Shown piece by piece: positions 63,087-64,000 of a DNA stretch of 64,000 nucleotides; positions within the stretch are counted from its first letter, which is position 1, and each line of letters starts with the position of its first letter. The notes under the pieces were generated by a model that saw only the letters and a program-made list of their open reading frames with translations, was not told the origin of the DNA and did no database searches. Origin of the DNA: Roseburia hominis (lineage in GTDB: Bacteria; Bacillota; Clostridia; Lachnospirales; Lachnospiraceae); contig NZ_JADYUI010000004.1 of NCBI RefSeq assembly GCF_021531695.1, positions 118,756-182,755 of the forward strand. The letters are read 5' to 3'. The position numbers and the translations under genes are program-made.

Positions 63087-63129
63087 AAGAACCTAAATCT
63101 GGCGCGTCTGCCAATTCCGCCATACCCGC
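63087..63129 (-). pseudogene. 5' half of a second tRNA-Leu (TAG)
   Basis: 43 bases from the 5' end (GCGGGTATGGCGGAATTGGC, on to ...AGATTTAGGTTCTT) are a perfect tRNA-Leu start through the anticodon stem. There it breaks off: instead of a variable arm and T arm comes the unrelated ccgacatacaagcaac. The last 14 bases (AGATTTAGGTTCTT) also occur in the intact tRNA-Leu next to it. Confidence 0.85.
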
Positions 63130-63193
63130 AATTCTTTTGATAAAAAATAAAGTACCATCCACAAGGCTTTTCCCTTATAAACGATACTTTTCA

Positions 63194-63266
63194 TGAGACA
63201 TCGGGGATTCGAACCCCGGACAACTTGATTAAAAGTCAAGTGCTCTACCACCTGAGCTAATATCCC
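63194..63266 (-). tRNA. tRNA-Lys (TTT)
   Basis: 73 bases, full cloverleaf: GGGATAT acceptor, anticodon loop CTTTTAA (TTT), T arm GGGGTTCGAATCCCC, discriminator A. Confidence 0.95.
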
Positions 63267-63318
63267 ATATATAATAGCGATTCTTCACACGCTTTGCACG
63301 TAAATCCCGCTTTAGAAA

Positions 63319-63390
63319 CTGGGCTAACCAGATTCGAACTGGTGAATGCAGGAGTCAAAGTCCTGTGCCTTACCGCTTGGCGATAGCCCA
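63319..63390 (-). tRNA. tRNA-Gln (TTG)
   Basis: 72 bases: TGGGCTA/TAGCCCA acceptor, anticodon loop CTTTGAC (TTG), T arm CCAGTTCGAATCTGG, discriminator G as usual for Gln. Confidence 0.95.
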
Positions 63391-63436
63391 ACATTTTTAA
63401 CAACAGATGCTTAAAAACTTAACCTATCGCATCAAG

Positions 63437-63511
63437 GGTGGATACAGGGATTCGAACCCTGGGCCTCCAGAGCCACAATCTGGCGCGCTAACCAACTGCG
63501 CTATACCCACC
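63437..63511 (-). tRNA. tRNA-His (GTG)
   Basis: Acceptor GTGGGTA with TATCCAC, and an extra G before position 1 opposite C73, the His identity pair. Anticodon loop TTGTGGC (GTG). T arm AGGGTTCGAATCCCT. Confidence 0.95.
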
Positions 63512-63568
63512 ATATGACTTCTGGCTATCTATCATAACAACATATCACAATATTTAGCAGAAAGTAAA

Positions 63569-63642
<74 letters not shown>

Positions 63643-63647
63643 ATAAA

Positions 63648-63718
63648 AGCGGGTGATGGGAATCGAACCCACGTATCCAGCTTGGAAGGCTGGTGTTCTA
63701 CCATTGAACTACACCCGC
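63648..63718 (-). tRNA. tRNA-Gly (TCC)
   Basis: 71 bases: GCGGGTG/CACCCGC acceptor, anticodon loop CTTCCAA (TCC), T arm TGGGTTCGATTCCCA, discriminator T. Confidence 0.95.
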
Positions 63719-63724
63719 ATAACA

Positions 63725-63799
63725 TCGGGGTGACAGGATTCGAACCTGCGACCTCCTGGTCCCAAACCAGGCGCTCTAGCCAAGCTGAGCCACACCCCG
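63725..63799 (-). tRNA. tRNA-Pro (TGG)
   Basis: 75 bases: CGGGGTG/CACCCCG acceptor, anticodon loop TTTGGGA (TGG), T arm CAGGTTCGAATCCTG, discriminator A. First gene of the array. Confidence 0.95.
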
Positions 63800-63872
63800 C
63801 AACAATCTAATTGTCTATCTTACTGCGTTCTATATTTATTATTTTTACGCCCTTCGTCGTGACGCAAGATAT

Positions 63873-63901
63873 ATTATATATTGGTCAATCATAAATGTCA
63901 A
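63873..63901 (-). promoter_or_regulatory. Consensus promoter of the tRNA array
   Basis: Minus strand TTGACA (63896-63901), 17-base spacer, TATAAT (63873-63878): both hexamers perfect. Fits strong stable-RNA transcription. Confidence 0.9.
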
Positions 63902-63939
63902 CACTTTTTTTCTTCTTTTTTAAACTTTATAAGCCAAAT

Positions 63940-64000
63940 ATGATAATGTCCTATTAGACCACAAATGAAAATGTCCCAAATGTGGTATGATATACTCCTA
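63940..64000. other. Repeat-bearing edge, possibly the end of an IS element
   Basis: aatgtcc occurs at 63945 and again (aaatgtccc) near 63970, and accacaaat is nearly mirrored by aaatgtggt. Repeated AATGTCC words are found at the ends of IS21-like elements, as I recall. The sequence is cut off, so this is weak. Confidence 0.25.

Noticed and set aside
62949..63140. A 63-residue plus-strand frame
   Set aside because: It lies over the tRNA-Leu gene and its half copy on the other strand and has no ribosome site.

Overview
The window reads as chromosome of a spore-forming, low-GC Gram-positive anaerobe, most likely a gut Lachnospiraceae (Clostridia). This rests on an AT-rich backbone, a gerK-type germination operon, spoIIR and an alpha/beta SASP, a tig-clpP-clpX-lon-ysxC block, a T-box in front of ileS, a crotonase of butyrate type, and many short genes of Clostridia-only families. 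The genus cannot be fixed from the sequence alone.

Layout. 0-9 kb: SpoU-type rRNA methyltransferase (cut by the window edge), pfkA, dnaE, a CPBP membrane protease, an Mrp/NBP35 ATPase and an ABC-F protein. 9-14 kb: a secreted repeat protein, asnS, a palindromic repeat element, a lipoprotein that looks like a secreted trigger factor, and a small membrane protein. 14-21 kb: DUF1934, spoIIR, gerKC-gerKB-gerKA, a MITE-like element, a GntR regulator and ispE. 21-28 kb: a hypothetical protein, glgP, and ileS with its T-box leader. 28-36 kb: a DUF4190 membrane protein, a second secreted repeat protein (paralogue of the one at 9 kb), a glycosyltransferase, mutY, crt, proC and a GH13 amylase. 36-41 kb: mecA, dinB with a probable SOS box, and znuABC. 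41-48 kb: ysxC, lon, clpX, clpP, tig. 48-53 kb: SASP, DJ-1 protein, two small hypotheticals, a CYTH protein and the KtrAB potassium system. 53.2-54.1 kb: tRNA-Ile and a DUF975 membrane protein.

54.2-62.9 kb is an integrative mobilizable element of about 8.7 kb: large serine recombinase and Xre regulator at one end, a MobV relaxase at the other, and a recognisable MobV-type oriT at 56.3 kb far from its relaxase. Its backbone is visibly richer in GC than the chromosome. It carries a Mef-type (macrolide efflux) MFS transporter with an elaborate promoter/leader, plus an AT-rich methyltransferase and SnoaL/NTF2 pair that look like a nested cargo insertion. The element sits between the terminator of a tRNA array and the DUF975 gene.

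62.9-63.9 kb is a minus-strand tRNA array (Pro-Gly-Arg-His-Gln-Lys-Leu) with a near-consensus promoter, and with a broken half tRNA-Leu just upstream of an intact tRNA-Leu of the same anticodon. Most backbone genes lie on the minus strand. Besides the genes, the backbone holds several intergenic palindromic repeats that share sequence with each other (11.9, 14.6, 19.1-19.5, 48 kb), and a 36-bp duplication of the znuB 3' end. The strongest leads for something not described are the nested drug-related cargo with its operator-flanked, leader-controlled mef promoter, the half-tRNA scar, and the repeat families.
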